Shown here in pieces: positions 1 through 12,870 of a stretch of 64,000 nucleotides of DNA; the stretch's first letter is position 1, and every line of letters begins with the position of its first letter. The position numbers and the translations under genes were made by a program. The DNA comes from Ceraceosorus guamensis (taxonomy: Eukaryota; Basidiomycota; Exobasidiomycetes; Ceraceosorales; Ceraceosoraceae): positions 565,544 through 629,543 of the forward strand of contig NW_020289999.1 of NCBI RefSeq assembly GCF_003144195.1. The letters run 5' to 3'. The notes beneath the pieces are model-generated. The model did no database searches, was not told the origin of the DNA, and saw only the letters and a list, made by a program, of their open reading frames with translations.

Positions 1-2587
1 ACACCGACAATCAATCGAGTCCTGGGTGATGTGGACGCGTTGCTGGCGTGAAGCTTGCACTACTACTGGTGCCTCGTACACATGATGGAGGCGTCTTGTC
101 CAAATCACCGATGACACTTACCCGTACTACTGGCCTGGAGGTGCAAACAGCTTTTGGCTCACTTCCTCACTCAGCTTCAATACACATACCTCCATTCTTG
201 GCCAGAGCGATCACGCGCCGTCGAACATTGCCCAAGCCCAATAGCCCAACCTCAACGATCAACAACCATTTCATTCCGGGGCCCGCCTTTCTTTAAGGAA
301 CGTTGTGGAACCCGTCGTGGTGTGGTGACTCCCCATTCATTGAGTCTACACAGTAAAGCTAGACTTGAGCGAACGTAGCAGGACCAAAGTGGATAGGGCC
401 AGCATCGTCAAGTGGGCGCACAAGATGGTCGAAGGCTGCTTGTCGGATTCTCTCAAGGCCATCAACAAGACTGCCCATGCGATGCTGAGGGTCATGGGTG
501 CAGAGCCTTTAGCATCGACTTCAGACAGGATCAGCCCATCGTTGCGACCTCTTCTTCTAGACGCCCCACGCGATGAACTCCTCTCGGGCTTCAATCTCAA
601 GCTGTACCCTATCTCGCCCAGTGCTCGGAACGCTCTTGAAGAAAAGTACGTGGAGATGTGCAATGTCTGGACACGACAGGCCAATGCGCATTACCTGGAG
701 GCCTATTATCGCTTGACCGCCCTCTCCACCCCAGAAGCATCCTATTTGGAGTCAATGCAGGCGGCGTTCCGCCGTAAACATGCTCAAGGATTGTCTCGCA
801 TGCAGGACGTTTTGATTCAATGCATTCGGGACGGTGTCACACGATTCAACAATGATTTGTTCCCAGAGCACAAACATGACTCCGCCACTTCTAACCTCGA
901 CACTGCGCATGGCGTATCGCATGGCCATTCTACCGCAGCGACTGCACTATTGGAGAAAGCTTTTGAGCGCGCACATTCAATCACGATGGCCGAGAAGCAT
1001 CGTCTAGCCGCAGCGACTGGCCTCGAACCACGTCAGGTCACAATCTGGGTGAGTACACTAGCGATGAGTAGTCGAGCGTCGCGGGTGTACTCGAAGGATG
1101 CTCCGACGGTGAGATGCCCGGCGGAAAAGGCAGGTACCGACACTAGGCACGCTCGCACATGGAAGAGCAGAATGTGTGGATGAAGGACGTGGAATAGCGG
1201 ATGCGGGAGCTGCACGCATGCGAGTGCTGCGGCCTGGCCAAAGGCCTGCACTGATGACGCTCACATCTTTGCGATACAACTTGGCTGACACACCGAGTCC
1301 TGTTGAGCGCAGTTCCAAAACCGACGGAACCGCAAGACTAAGCAAGGCACGCATAAGTATCATGCGCGTGGAGGTGCGCATGAGACGATCAAGACAGACC
1401 TCAGTCTCGAATTTGACTTCGATGCAACAAGTGTGACGTCGAGCTCGATTTCAAGCAAGCGTAAAGGGCGGACGCTTCACGCAGAGCTCAGCTTGCCGTC
1501 AGAGCTATACCAGAAACGACAGCGATTGCCGAATGGGAGCGCACGACGGATATCGAGTACTGGCAGCGACGGCTCGAGTGAGGCAGACAGCCTTCAATCG
1601 TGGACCGCAGATAGCAGCGCTGCTCAACAACGAAATCTTTCTGGTGTCTCGAGCTTAGACACAACTGTGGACAATGGCAGCAGACCCAGCACACCTTTCG
1701 ATGATTTGACGAGTGATACCCGATTGCAACTGGGGTACAACCGACACACCACCCTGGCATGCTTCACCGCGTCACCGCATACGGAACAGCTTTCTGTGCC
1801 TTCTACATCAATCAAGGGCTTTGAGCGGCAGCACCCTGAGCTTAGCGGAGAGGGCGCATCCACGGAGCCCTCTCCCTACGCATGCAGTGAGCGATATGAG
1901 GACGCTGCGCTGTTATTCGACGCATATGGAGTTGCGCAGCTGGACTGGGACGACCTCTGCTTGGATTCGCACCTCTCGGCTGCGCTCGGTGCAGCTGAAA
2001 ATGCCCTGCTTTCGGGGCTCACGACACCGAAGTTGAGACCTGGCACAGCCCCTTCCGCGACCTCACTGATGAGTCCAAGGAAGAGCGGGTTTCGCAGCCC
2101 CAGCCTTGCACCGAATGCTGCTAGCGACCCATCTGCGCACGCGATCGGCGCTGCAATCACGGACTGGCCGAGCGCGCCCGAGATTGCGTCGCAAATGGCC
2201 ATGGGTCTCAGCACCGAATCAGCAAGGGACATGTTTGTCGCGATCGAGGTCCCAGACGCCATGGACATCAGCGAGGACGCCAAACCAGTGATGGTTCTCT
2301 CGGTGCCCATACCCAGCGGCATCCTGGTCAAGAACGGTAGCAGCTCTGGTGCCATTCAGCTCACGCCAGAATCATTCGCATCTTTGGAGAGTTGGACTCA
2401 CGATGCGTCATCGCTGGAATATATTGTCGATCAATGGAGCAAGCAACTAGCGGAGCAGCAGGGAAACCCGCCGTTGGGACGCGTGGACACAAATACACCG
2501 AGGTTCAATCATGCTCAAGCAGACAAAGGTGAAGACAGCCAGCAGTCACAGGCTGCGCATCGCTCTTCCGATGTGCTGATGACATAG
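1..2587 (+). CDS. Homeodomain mating-type transcription factor, HD2/bW-like (5' partial)
   Basis: Predicted nuclear homeodomain transcription factor which, by family knowledge, dimerises with an HD1 (bE) partner from the opposite mating type to switch on sexual development. Two exons are clear: an open frame ending at 1048, and 1313-2587, joined over a 264-nt intron (1049-1312). That intron separates W from F in the recognition helix WFQNRRNR. Counting 33 residues from the helix-1 leucine (LEKAF) to the helix-3 tryptophan gives the canonical 60-residue homeodomain, which is HD2 in basidiomycetes rather than the longer TALE-like HD1. Basic patches (KRKGR, KRQR) follow, then a long Ser/Asp-rich tail. 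The open frame begins near 344 and its first ATG is at 425, so the N-terminus is missing. Bases 1-47 encode an INRVLGDVDALLA-like stretch ending at a possible donor and may be the N-terminal exon. I could not resolve exons between 48 and 344. HD2 class assignment is likely, not certain. Confidence 0.8.
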
Positions 2588-3880
2588 CTGATACGAAAGG
2601 ACAGATGGTCAAGACGCTGGTCGTACTCCACGAGAATACAAGGGGGTTCCGAAACTGATTTCCTCCTTTTCTACCGAACGCACAGCAGAAGAGCTCTCTG
2701 CGTTCATTCCGGTCATCCACTCTTCGCTCTCTGCCTCATGTGATTCTACACACGATACCGATCTGTTTTGCTTTGCCGACCATGCGAATGTCAGCCTCTC
2801 AACTTGCTTTGAACGTTGCGTGAGCTTGCTGCTGAGCACCAGCATCGGCTTCGTTTTGACTTCGTCCACGACGCCGCGTTCCTGTGTCCGATCACCGCGA
2901 CTTGTACAAAGGGTGGTGCCGCGTGACCTCTTCGAAGTGAGGCCTGAGCGCGCTTCGTTCTCTCCGGCGTTCAGATCTGCGATATCTGAAATGCGCTTTT
3001 GCTGGCTCATCGGGCAACGGCGGGCAGGCAGAGTAAAGGTTTAGCGCGCACATTTAGGCACAACTCGACTGCTGCACTGTGATCATCGTGACTACGCAAA
3101 GGACGGCCATCCGCGCTTCGGCGTCTGGATGGTCGATCAGCTTTAGGCTTCTCTTGTCCGCAGTCGCGCACTCGTGTCGTGATTCAACTGACGCGAGAGC
3201 GTCCGCTGTCCCATCTCGACAACGCAGGACCCGGTTCTCACCACCTCTGAGCCCACGAGACCATCTCGTCGAGCCAGCAACGAGGTGTTTACTGGCATTC
3301 TGCCCTTAACACAAAGGAAGCCACGCAGGGGTCTCTTAGCGCGAAAGGCAATCGTGAGTCGCGGTTTGGTTCTTAAATATTGACGATTAGGGCCTGACAC
3401 GCGTCGCGCACGTGCAAGGTCTGATGAAACGCGCGAGCCGCTGCGCACGCGGTCCCACAGTCGCTACGGATGGAATGTCGGGATGGACGTGTCAGATGTG
3501 AGCTGCGTTGCCCCACTGGATCTGAACGTCTTTGTGGGCCAGATCACCCAAAGACCAGGCGCATTGAAACACGTGAAAGGTCAAAAGAAATCAAATTTGA
3601 GAATGCTCATATGTTCTTCTTTCTTCCAATGAGATATAATCGAAGGCATGTCTTTCAATGAAGCAGGTCTATCTTGGTGTCTATTGAGGAACGTGAATGT
3701 CGATTTCTCTAAGTTTGCATAACATTATCCTTGTCATTTGCACCCATGCCCAAAACTTGCGTCGCAAGATCGAAGTAATTCCGCTGATCTTGCGTCCACT
3801 CTCTCCCGCTGCACAAATTGCAAACACGAATGGTCAGATACACGCGCTCCCGCTGATGATGACGGGCGACCTCGCTAGAC
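2588..3880. other. Convergent intergenic region
   Basis: Spacer between the 3' ends of the homeodomain gene and the DEAH helicase gene. The longest open frame is on the minus strand (2609-3010, 133 codons, starting MSQQKR). It has no motif I recognise and overlaps the place where both 3' untranslated regions should lie, so I do not call it a gene. An AT-richer stretch sits at about 3560-3720. Confidence 0.5.
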
Positions 3881-6800
3881 TCACGGGTTGCGGTACGAGG
3901 AGTTGATCAACTTTGACAGCTGGTCTCGCAGGAGGCGCAGTGCCAAAAGCGTCTTGGAGTCGGGTATGAAGAAGCGAATGCGTTGACGATCGATGAAAAG
4001 ACTACTCGACGTGACCTGTAGATAGGCAGGAGCACACAAGAGGCGTCAGTCACAAGCAACAACATCGTCCGCCATCGCAACGCCGCTCACCTTGAAGTCG
4101 GCATCACCACACATCAATATAATGCCCCTGTCATCAACAGCTCCAGTCTCCCAGGCATACAGCTTCTTGCTCTGCATGAGCGTGAAGTAGACGAGATGAT
4201 TGAAGCCCTTAGGCAAGTCTCCAAGACGAGAGCGGAAGTTGACCGAGCTGCATCGAGAAGCGCAAGAACGTGTGAGCCTTGCAAGAACGAGCATGTAGCA
4301 GTCGCACGGCACCAAACGCACCTAGGATGGATAGCAGCCGGTGCATTGTTACCGATCGTGCGGATCTGGTAGGACCGAGAATCGATAGCTAGCAGCTTGG
4401 GGTACAAGCCAGCACAGAGCGCAGCATTCAGTACGGCGAGCGAGTTGGCATTCAAGCTCAAGTGCTCGGGAATCATCAGAGGCTTTGCATTCCTTCCAGA
4501 TCTGAAGCGAGCTTTTGCCAAGTCTTGCTTGGCCTCTGCGTTTACAGTCACAAAGCCGGAATCGAGGAGGTAGCCAAAGTACTGTTGAGCCAAGGGTATC
4601 GAAATCAGCAGCATGCCCTCGTGCTCAACCACTCGTCAGCTGTTGCGGACTGACCTGCAACCTGAGCTCTTCTATGCCCTGCAAATTCTGCGGACTGTGG
4701 AATATGGCAGGCATCAATAGTGAGCAAACGTCACCAATCCCGCAAGAAAACCCTATGACGCACCTCAAAAAGTTCTTCGTGCAGAATTGCCTCGCGAAAT
4801 TGTTGTCGATGGCGCGTCTCCAAGCTGCGAATGCTTTCGCATACGTAACAAAGTCCGAGTCTCCCGCTTTGAAGCTAGCCTTGGCTCTGTCAGCTTCAGC
4901 CTCTCGTCCGAACGGCGTGATGAAGGGCGACTTAGAGTTGAGCGTCGCAGCGATGGTTAACGCTGGATCCAGAGCTCCGACGAGCGCCGCAATGAGCAGG
5001 AACTTGCCCATATGCACATCGAGCGGTAGACGTGACAAGTGTCGGCCGAGAGCCGTAATCTCCTCGGACGCGGTCAGAGCTTTGACTTCGACCAGTGCTG
5101 CGATCGCTCGCTGAACATTGACGCTGGAAGGCGGGTCCATAGCTTTGCTGAGAGCGTCCTCGATGCTGGTGCCGATGCGAACCTTCATGACTTTTAGCTT
5201 CAGCGCCAGATCCTGCAATGACAGTCTGAGCATCTCGGGCAATGGGTGGTCCGCAAAGTACTTGTCATGTCGCAGCTTGGTAAAGAGGTGGAAGCACAGA
5301 CCTTCTTGGACACGTCCAGCACGTCCTCTTCTCTGCTTCGCGTTACTCTTGGCGACGAAACATTCGACCAATCTGCTCAGCTGCCTCTTCTCGTCGAATC
5401 GCATCTCGCGATGCTTGCCGCTGTCGATCACGCATGTGATGTCTGGGATGGTGATACCCGTCTCGGCGATGTTGGTCGCAATGACGATCTTGCGAACGCC
5501 TCTGGGCGGCACATTGAAGACGGAGCCTTGATCTTCGTTGGAGATGGTCGAGTGCAGAGGGAAGATGCGGAATGATTGAGAGCCAAACGAGCGATGACCG
5601 TTGAGAAGATCGGTCAGCTTCCTGATGTCCGCAATACCAGGCATGAAGATCAGGATAGCCGGGCTATACGGTCTCAATGTATCGTCCTCGAAGCAGATGC
5701 GTTCGAGCAAGGTGATGATCAGCTCGTGCTGAATCACATTCTCATCCATACGGTCAAGCGTAGAGATGGTCTTCGGCCTGTACTTCTTGATCTCTTCTGT
5801 AGTCGTCGTGCTTGCGGGCCCGTCTTGCTCATCATCGTCATCAAGGTCTGGTGCTTCCTCTTCAGCCTCGGTCGAGGTCAACTTGGCTCTGTTGCCTGGC
5901 ACATCAGCTTTGCGGTCATTCCATCTCTTTGGCCTCCGCGCGTAGGGCGATCCGTCCTCGATGGTGTAGTCCGTAAGCTCAACGGCGTCCTCTAGATACC
6001 TCACGTCCACAGGGAAAGTCCTGCCTGGAACAGCAATGGTAGGACATCCTCCAAAGTACGCACTGATGCGTTCTGCGTCGAGAGTTGCCGACATCAGGAT
6101 GACTTTGAGATCCGTACGAACTTGCATGAGCGTCTTGAGAATGATGAGCAAGAAGTCAGACTCGATTGATCGTTCGTGCACTTCGTCAAGGACGATATGA
6201 GTGACGCCTTCCAGCCTTCCACTTTCAAGCATGCGAAGAACAATACCGGTAGTGGCGTAGACCAACCTGGCATTGCGACCAATCTTGCTGTCAAGACGCA
6301 CCCCGCTACCAACCAGACTGTCGTCCGATCCGACAGCGTTCGGCGCCTCGCCCAGCTCTTGGCTGACACGTTCAGCAAGCGAAATAGCAGAGATACGTCT
6401 CGGCTCCGTGACGTACACTTTGCAAGGCTGTCCAGCCGCCATGCAGGCTTCGACAATGTAAGCTGGCACCTGCGTAGACTTTCCACATCCAGTTTCTCCA
6501 GAGAGCACAAAGATCTGATTCTTGTGCAACGTCTCCAGAATGGTGTCTTTGAATTTGGCGATCGGCAGACCTTGTCGACCTGGCAGCATCTGCGCGAAAC
6601 GATTGCTGCTAGTGGTGCGCTGCCACATCGCTCTCGTCGCCTCGGCCTCTGCGTCGCTGTAAGGCTGCACAGTTGACGGGGCTTGCACATCTTTCTGCTC
6701 TTCAGTGTCCGGACTCTCAGTGCCGTTTGGTGGACCTGCAAGAGTGACAGCTCCGCCAGGTGCAGAAGCAGCCGCAGCAGCGTTTGCCTTCTTGAGCCTA

Positions 6801-8813
6801 TCCTTCTCATCTGCCCTGTGACGCTCGTCATCAAGTCTAGCAGCAAGCAGGGTCCCCACCTTCTCAACGTGTGTGCGCCTCTTAGCGTCTCGTTCCGCTT
6901 TACGCGCAGATTCGACTTCATCCCACCACTCTCGCCAACCCTTGCCTAGATTGCGCTCGTAATGCCTGTCTCGCTCCATGCATGTGAGCGCCACAATAGC
7001 AAGCAGCTCTTCAGCAGCCGAAGGCGAGCCAGCTCCAATGCCTGTAAGCTTGTAGGTGTCCACCACCACCTTGCCAACTCCAGGAGGGGTCCACCGCAAG
7101 ATCAGAGCAGCTCGGCAAACACTCTTTCCACCGAGGGATTGATATCTGGCTGAGGCAGCCATGTCCACTCTCCTCAGTGCTTCGTTGAGCAGTGATCGGG
7201 GTAGCTTGCCGCCTCCGCTGCCTTTCAGAGCTGGCTGCGGTAAAGGCCAAACATGCACCACACCTCCCGTCTCTTCATCCGTTATCTGTGTCGGTGCTTC
7301 ATTGAGCATATCTCCAAACATGCCGTCCGATGCAATGCTTCCGACGTCTGACCCGGCATCCGAAGCGGCATCGGTGGGTGCATCTTTGTCTGTGTTTGCT
7401 CCTTGCGGAGTGGACGACTCAACATCAGTCTTGGCGGCGGGAGCTGCAGAAGATTGAGCGACGTTATCGGCCTCGCCATTCGGATCCGGCAAGCCGCGAG
7501 CTAACCGCTCTTCCTTCTCTTTTGCCTCCTTCTCCTCCTTTTCCTTCTGCTGTCGTTCCTTGTCCTTTTCCATCTCCACTCTGAAAGCCTCTTCTCCCGC
7601 TTTCCTATCAAACCATTTGCCCTTGCTGACCGCGTCTCTCGTTCGCTCAAGCGGAGGTCTCACAACTTCTATCCTTCTTTCCGCCTCTTTCACCTCTGCC
7701 CGAAGCAGTCCTGGCGCTTCTGACTCGTTGCCTGCTGCTTTGGCTTTGCTCAGTGTGGCCGAGACTCTGTCGAGCTGGATCAGACCAGCTTTCGATCTTG
7801 CGTACGCTCCAATCGGATCCTCTAGCGCATCTACTTCTTCCTCCAACTTTTCGAGCTCTGCAGCTAGCGCAAGGGCGCTCCTGGCGCACTGCCGTATGGA
7901 TTCCCTGCGAGCTGCTAGCTCTCCAGGACTGAGCTCGAGAATGGGAGCACGCGCTTCTACGACCTTAGGCTGCGGTGCGGCCTTCTGAGGAGATCCCCTC
8001 TCGAATGAGAATCCGTCATGCTTTGGCGCAATAGTAGCATCTTCCACCTCGCCCATTTGCTCGCCTCTATTACACCGCGCGCGGGCTTTATCGACTTCCT
8101 CATCGTCCAAACGTGTCCAGAGCCAAGCGAGACAGTCGTCCACGTCTGCACTTGGCGTGTTGCTCAGAGCTTGCTCTGCTTGCTCAGGCGTGAATCCGAG
8201 TCGGAGGAGTAAGGAGTGCGTGGTCAGACCTCGAGCCAGAAGTGAGGTGGCTGAAGAAGTAGCTGTGAGACTAGGCACTAGCGCCGAAAAGGCTACGCTG
8301 CCTTGCGATGGTTGAGGATCTGCTGGAATTTGAGACAGGATCTGATCCCGCAGTATCGGGTCCATCATGAAGCTCGGCAAGGAAGCCGCCAGCCGCCTAT
8401 CATATTCGATGATCTGCGGGTAACCTCGGAGTGTTAACATTGAGAGTTCAGGCATGACGTTGCATGTATGCGCATCATCTCACCTTCCAAAGCCTCGCTG
8501 ATTCCTTCTCGCTTCTGTCCCACACTCTGTCCGTGACGAGCTGCAGCGCCATCTCCTCCGCCATCTCCTCTGTCCATTCCTGTGCCTTGCCCTTCCCATA
8601 CCCGCCAACCGCATTTGGCGCATTTCCAGTACCCAAGCCCAGCTCATCCGCAGCTGATCTAGCCGCTTCTTGCTCTTCAGCAGTCTGCGTGCGGGGAGTG
8701 CTCGTGCCTGATGATGCCCCAGAGGGAGGATCTTCCTTCTTGGAAGGAACGCTGGTCGTTGCGAACCCGCGAGCTGGATTGGGTTTCAGCGCAGCCTTCT
8801 TCTTCTTTGCCAT
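3881..8813 (-). CDS. DEAH-box RNA helicase, DHX29/DHX57/YLR419W-like
   Basis: ATP-dependent RNA helicase with the full DEAH motif set: GETGCGKST (motif I, near residue 750), TEPRR (Ia), DEVH (II, near 855), SAT (III), NIAETGITIP (V) and QRRGRAGR (VI, near 1135), followed by HA2/OB-fold-like C-terminal sequence. The N-terminus MAKKKKAALKPNPARGFATT is typical of the YLR419W/DHX29 group. Residues about 168-211 look like a UBA domain, and a dsRBD-like block precedes the helicase core. Exons, in coding order: 8484-8813, 4764-8413, 4655-4694, 4322-4581, 4091-4247, 3881-4015. Introns are 69-75 nt. The sum is 4572 nt, giving 1523 aa in one frame. The 40-nt third exon is needed to restore the conserved QGIEELRLQ segment. 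Relatives act in translation initiation or RNA surveillance; the exact role here is inferred only. It shares a divergent promoter region with SEC5. Confidence 0.93.
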
Positions 8814-9225
8814 CTTGACGAGTTCTGACTGACGGATCAGGCTGATGTGAACGAGACAAGCGAGCGTAAGCGATGTGATGGACAGAGCAAGGCGGAGCTT
8901 GCAAGCATATTTGCGAATGACTTTAATTTGTCAGCCCAGCATGCGAGTCGAGAAAGAAGTTGCACGGTGGAGAAGGCGCCAGGACCATCACGTGACAGGC
9001 ACAAGTGCACGGACGGATTCACGCCGTTGCAGGTGTTGGTTCTCATTTACGATTAATAGTGTGGCTGTCTCTCACTTGCCAAGTCCGGCTCACCTCACGC
9101 TCAACATTGCCAGACGTGCTTTCAAGCGCCCACAGCAGCTCTCGACGTGGTAAGCGTGGGCGAGTCACTCGAATGTTCTTGGTCCCATCACCTCAGACGC
9201 TCCCTTCACCCCGCAAGGATTCATA
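8814..9225. promoter_or_regulatory. Divergent promoter region, DEAH helicase / SEC5
   Basis: A 412-bp spacer between two start codons pointing away from each other, so it must hold both promoters and 5' untranslated regions. I see no clear TATA box. A short E-box-like CACGTG core occurs near 8990. Nothing else is recognisable. Confidence 0.5.
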
Positions 9226-12200
9226 ATGACGTCTCTGGAGGTGGACGAGACGGAGCTGCTGAAGATGTACAAGCTGGACACGCTCAATCCGACACAATGG
9301 ACAGATGCTGAAGATGTAGAAGGTGGAGCAGCCGGGCCTTCGTCAGCCGGAATCCTGCCCGATGAGCCCGATGCGCTGGGTCTTCGACAAGGTCTACAGT
9401 CCGTCACCCGTAACTTGCCCAAAGATACCCGATCGCAGATCTTGCTATCGTCCAAAGCTTTTGATCCAAAGCTTTATCTCTCCACACTGCACCCAGATGC
9501 TACCTTTGCCGATCTGAGCAGGGCTGTGCAGCATCTGGAGGACTCGATCGCGCAGAGGAGCGAAGCGCTGAAAGTACTGGTACAGGACAATTTTGATAGG
9601 TTCGTCGCTGTCAAGGCGACCACCGATGGCGTGTACAGGGAAATGAAAGATGGCAGTGGCGGACCACTGAGACCAGATGCAGACTATGGAGTCAAGGAGT
9701 TGAAGGACATCTTGGCTCAAGCAAGCGCCAAGGCGGATCAAGTCTTTATGCCAGTGCTGGAGAACAACTTGAAAGCTGCAAAGCTGAGATCGACGTTGGG
9801 CGTGTTTGAAAGGAGCAGGTTCTTCTTCAACCTGCCTGGATCATTAGGAGAAGCCATTGCGCAGGAAAGGTACGATGTGGCGCTCAGGGATTACAAGAAA
9901 GGCAAATACATGCTGGACAGTCGACCTGGACAATTGTTGGCTTTCAACACTGCTGATGGATCAGCCGGCAACTCGAAGCAGCAAGCGCAGCAGAAGAGAG
10001 TGTTCAAGAAGGTGTGGGATGCCGTAGAGGCCACCATGATGGACATGCAGGAACAGCTCTTTGCGCTTCTGAGGGAGCCCAAACGCGGCGTAGAGGAGCA
10101 AGAGCAGACCATCGAGTGAGTCTATGTGCTATGCTCGTTGCAACGCGTACGCCGAGATGCTCAACGCCCCAATGCTCACCACCGCGTGCAGGGTTTTGCT
10201 CGAGCTGGATTCGAGAGAGGATCCTGTTTCCGTCTTCTTAGAATCCCAGCATGAGCATATTCGCACTCTGATGCGGGCTGCATACGACACGCACGCAGCT
10301 AGAATCCAGGGTACGTGTGAGATGCGCTGGAGAGATCGTTCGAGATTCATTTGTCTGACCGCTGTCGACCTTGACCGCTCTTTGCGTCTACAGCAACGGC
10401 GGCCGTCAACAGTCTCACCTCCAAAGGACCAAAAGATCAGGCTAAAGATGTACTCGCATGCATCCGAGAGCTTACAAAGCAAGAGCAGAGCTACGGTGAG
10501 AGACGCGAAGCAAAGCGGTAGACAGAGCCAAGCTCACACTCCATTCGTGCATCTGCTTCAGATCGGAACCTGGGAGCTGCTGGCTGGAAGGCGATCCATG
10601 AGCTAATCAAAAACCTCTCGGAGACGTTGGCGCAGACGCTGCCCAGCTTCTGGCGCGTCTGTCAGAAGCAGCTCGATGGCAAGTTGAAAAGCAGAGTGAG
10701 CGCACCTGCAACTCGTGCACCAGCCGGCACAGACTGACCCTGACCCAATCCTCGCACTTCGGCTCTAGTCTCCAACAATTGTAGCACAATCTCGGTCTTG
10801 GGCAACGGAGAGCGTCGAAAACTACGTGTCGCTACTGTCACAATTTTTCAACCTCACGGATGTGGGCGTTCTGGCTCGCAATCCGCTTTCTCCCGTTCCT
10901 GAATGGGTGCCGTCCAGGACGTGCAGCGTCACGGCAGCTCACTACATGAGGTTGACGCTCAGCGATCTCGCAGATGCGGTCAATGAGCTCGCTGCTCTCA
11001 ACGTGGGCTCGACACCTTCGAGTCTCAAGAGCTTGCTCAACAACACGCGCTTCGCATTCACCGAGGTGCTGTGCAACTTGTGGCAAAGTGGTGCGTATGT
11101 CGTGAGAAGCCAATTCCCATTGCGTTAGCTGATGGAAGGGCACTTTTCCGCCGACTGCAGACGCGAAAGTATTCTACATGCTCGAAGATTGGACTTTGAA
11201 TCCAGATGAGGAAGCGACCACTCTTTATCTCAGAGATCTCGCAACTTTTCACAAGTCCAATGCTCGTTCTGCCTATTTCATCGCTGGTGGCAAAGAAGGT
11301 TCTGAGCCCACAACTTCCAAGGTGAGAAATGATATGCACTCTTTCAACGCTCCATCGCGCTGACAAGACACTCCTGTCGAGTCGTCACAGCATACTGTGC
11401 ACTCGGACTTCTCTGCCCGCATCAAGGCTAGCTTTTTGGACGCGCTGTACGCCTTTTTGGATGGGCTGGTTCACCTAGCGTTCTCGGAGTTCGATCCGTT
11501 GGATCCTTCGATGACCACCAGTCACAAGGTGGTTGGGGATTCGCGCATTACATTGGACGTGCAAGAATTGGTGCGTCGCTTGCGCGCTCAGCAAGCCGGG
11601 TGCCGTTTCCTTGCTCATCCTCAATCTCATGACCCCTCCAGGACACCCGGATTCTGCTGAGCGTCACAAATCTCACACACCTCAGCAAGACCATCATCCC
11701 GGCTCTGGCGAAACAATTTCAAGAAGCCTTCCACGTCAAGATGTCGGAGGATCTGAAGACGATCGAAGAGGTGGCGCAACAATTAGATGAGATTCTCTTC
11801 ACGGACTTTGTGAAGAGGAAAGGGGATGCTATTTCCGAAATCTTTAGAAAGGGCATCTTGGAGAGCGGAATCAATTGGCAGGCCATTCCGAAACCTTCCG
11901 GTGAGCAGCAGCAATTCCCGCGCTAAGTCTCGACGGACTCGAGCTGACGTGTAGGCGGCATGTGTCAGAGGTGCATCCTTTCATCTACGAAGCGCTCCTG
12001 TCATTGGTGCAAGTGCACGCTCAGGTCAGATCTATCGCCAAGCCGCTCGTCTCCCGCACCATATCTGCGCTGGTCAGCGAGCTCGTCAAAGTCATCCTCG
12101 ACGCATTCAATAAGATCACGAGATTCGGCATGGGAGGGATGCTGCAGGTGAGTCTCCGCGCGCTCTGTAGATCAGAGCACGCATGCGGTACGAGAAATTC

Positions 12201-12633
12201 GTTTCGCTCATGCCTTGGCACTCCTGCACAGGCCACGCTCGAAATCGAGTTTCTCCATCAAACGCTCTCGCAGTACATCTCTTCCTCTACCGAATCGACA
12301 TTGAAAGAGATTTACGACACCATCAGCCGAAAATATGTGCGCGATACCGCATCTGCGAGCGAAGCGGACGCGTTGCAGCGAGAGCTGGAAGGGGTCAAGA
12401 AGACGCTCGTGGCGAGCAGGAAAGCTACTGCGTTGGAGTTTCTGTGTTTCAGGAGGTGAGTAGATGCGCAGAAAAGCGATGAATAATGCATCAGCTCATT
12501 GACTCGACGATCACTTGCTTTTGAAAGACCCCGAGAAGAGAGGGAGTCGAGAGGCAATCGCGAGGGCTCAGCGTCGAAGCCCAGGGAAAGCAACACTGCT
12601 TCTGGTGGCAGCGCGAGCGACAAGCGCAAGTGA
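9226..12633 (+). CDS. SEC5: Exocyst complex subunit Sec5
   Basis: Subunit of the octameric exocyst, which tethers secretory vesicles to the plasma membrane at growth sites and the septum. The conserved Sec5 core is visible: FDPKLYLSTLHPDATF, then VLVQDNFDRFVAVKATTD, then LLELDSREDPV and a long helical C-terminus with EVHPFIYEALLSLVQVHAQ. Eleven exons: 9226-10115, 10192-10310, 10394-10495, 10562-10695, 10769-11090, 11161-11321, 11391-11570, 11642-11900, 11969-12147, 12232-12455, 12528-12633. The sum is 2676 nt, giving 891 aa, close to the family norm. Introns are 66-84 nt with GTGAGT-like donors. At 11901-11968 two acceptors are available; I took the distal CAG because only it keeps frame. The C-terminal 30 residues are charged and Ser-rich. 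No RalA-binding Ig-like domain of animal type is apparent. Confidence 0.95.
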
Positions 12634-12870
12634 GCGCCGGCTATTCGAGAGAGGCCACTGTAATTTTACACATTGTTGCAATCGATCACTGCATCGCATG
12701 ACAGACTTTCTTAGTGATCTCGGTTATCACAAGAATGGGACCGATGCTTCATGCGAATACATTTGTTGCGATGACATTGTAACGGAGAGCATCGACGATG
12801 TGTGCTAGACGATGAAGCCAAGAAAGGCATAAGTATACAAGAGAAGTCGTGCCGCAAGTGATGGACCGCT

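Noticed and set aside
2609-3010. Minus-strand open frame of 133 codons (MSQQKR...)
   Set aside because: No recognisable motif, and it lies where the 3' untranslated regions of two convergent genes are expected.
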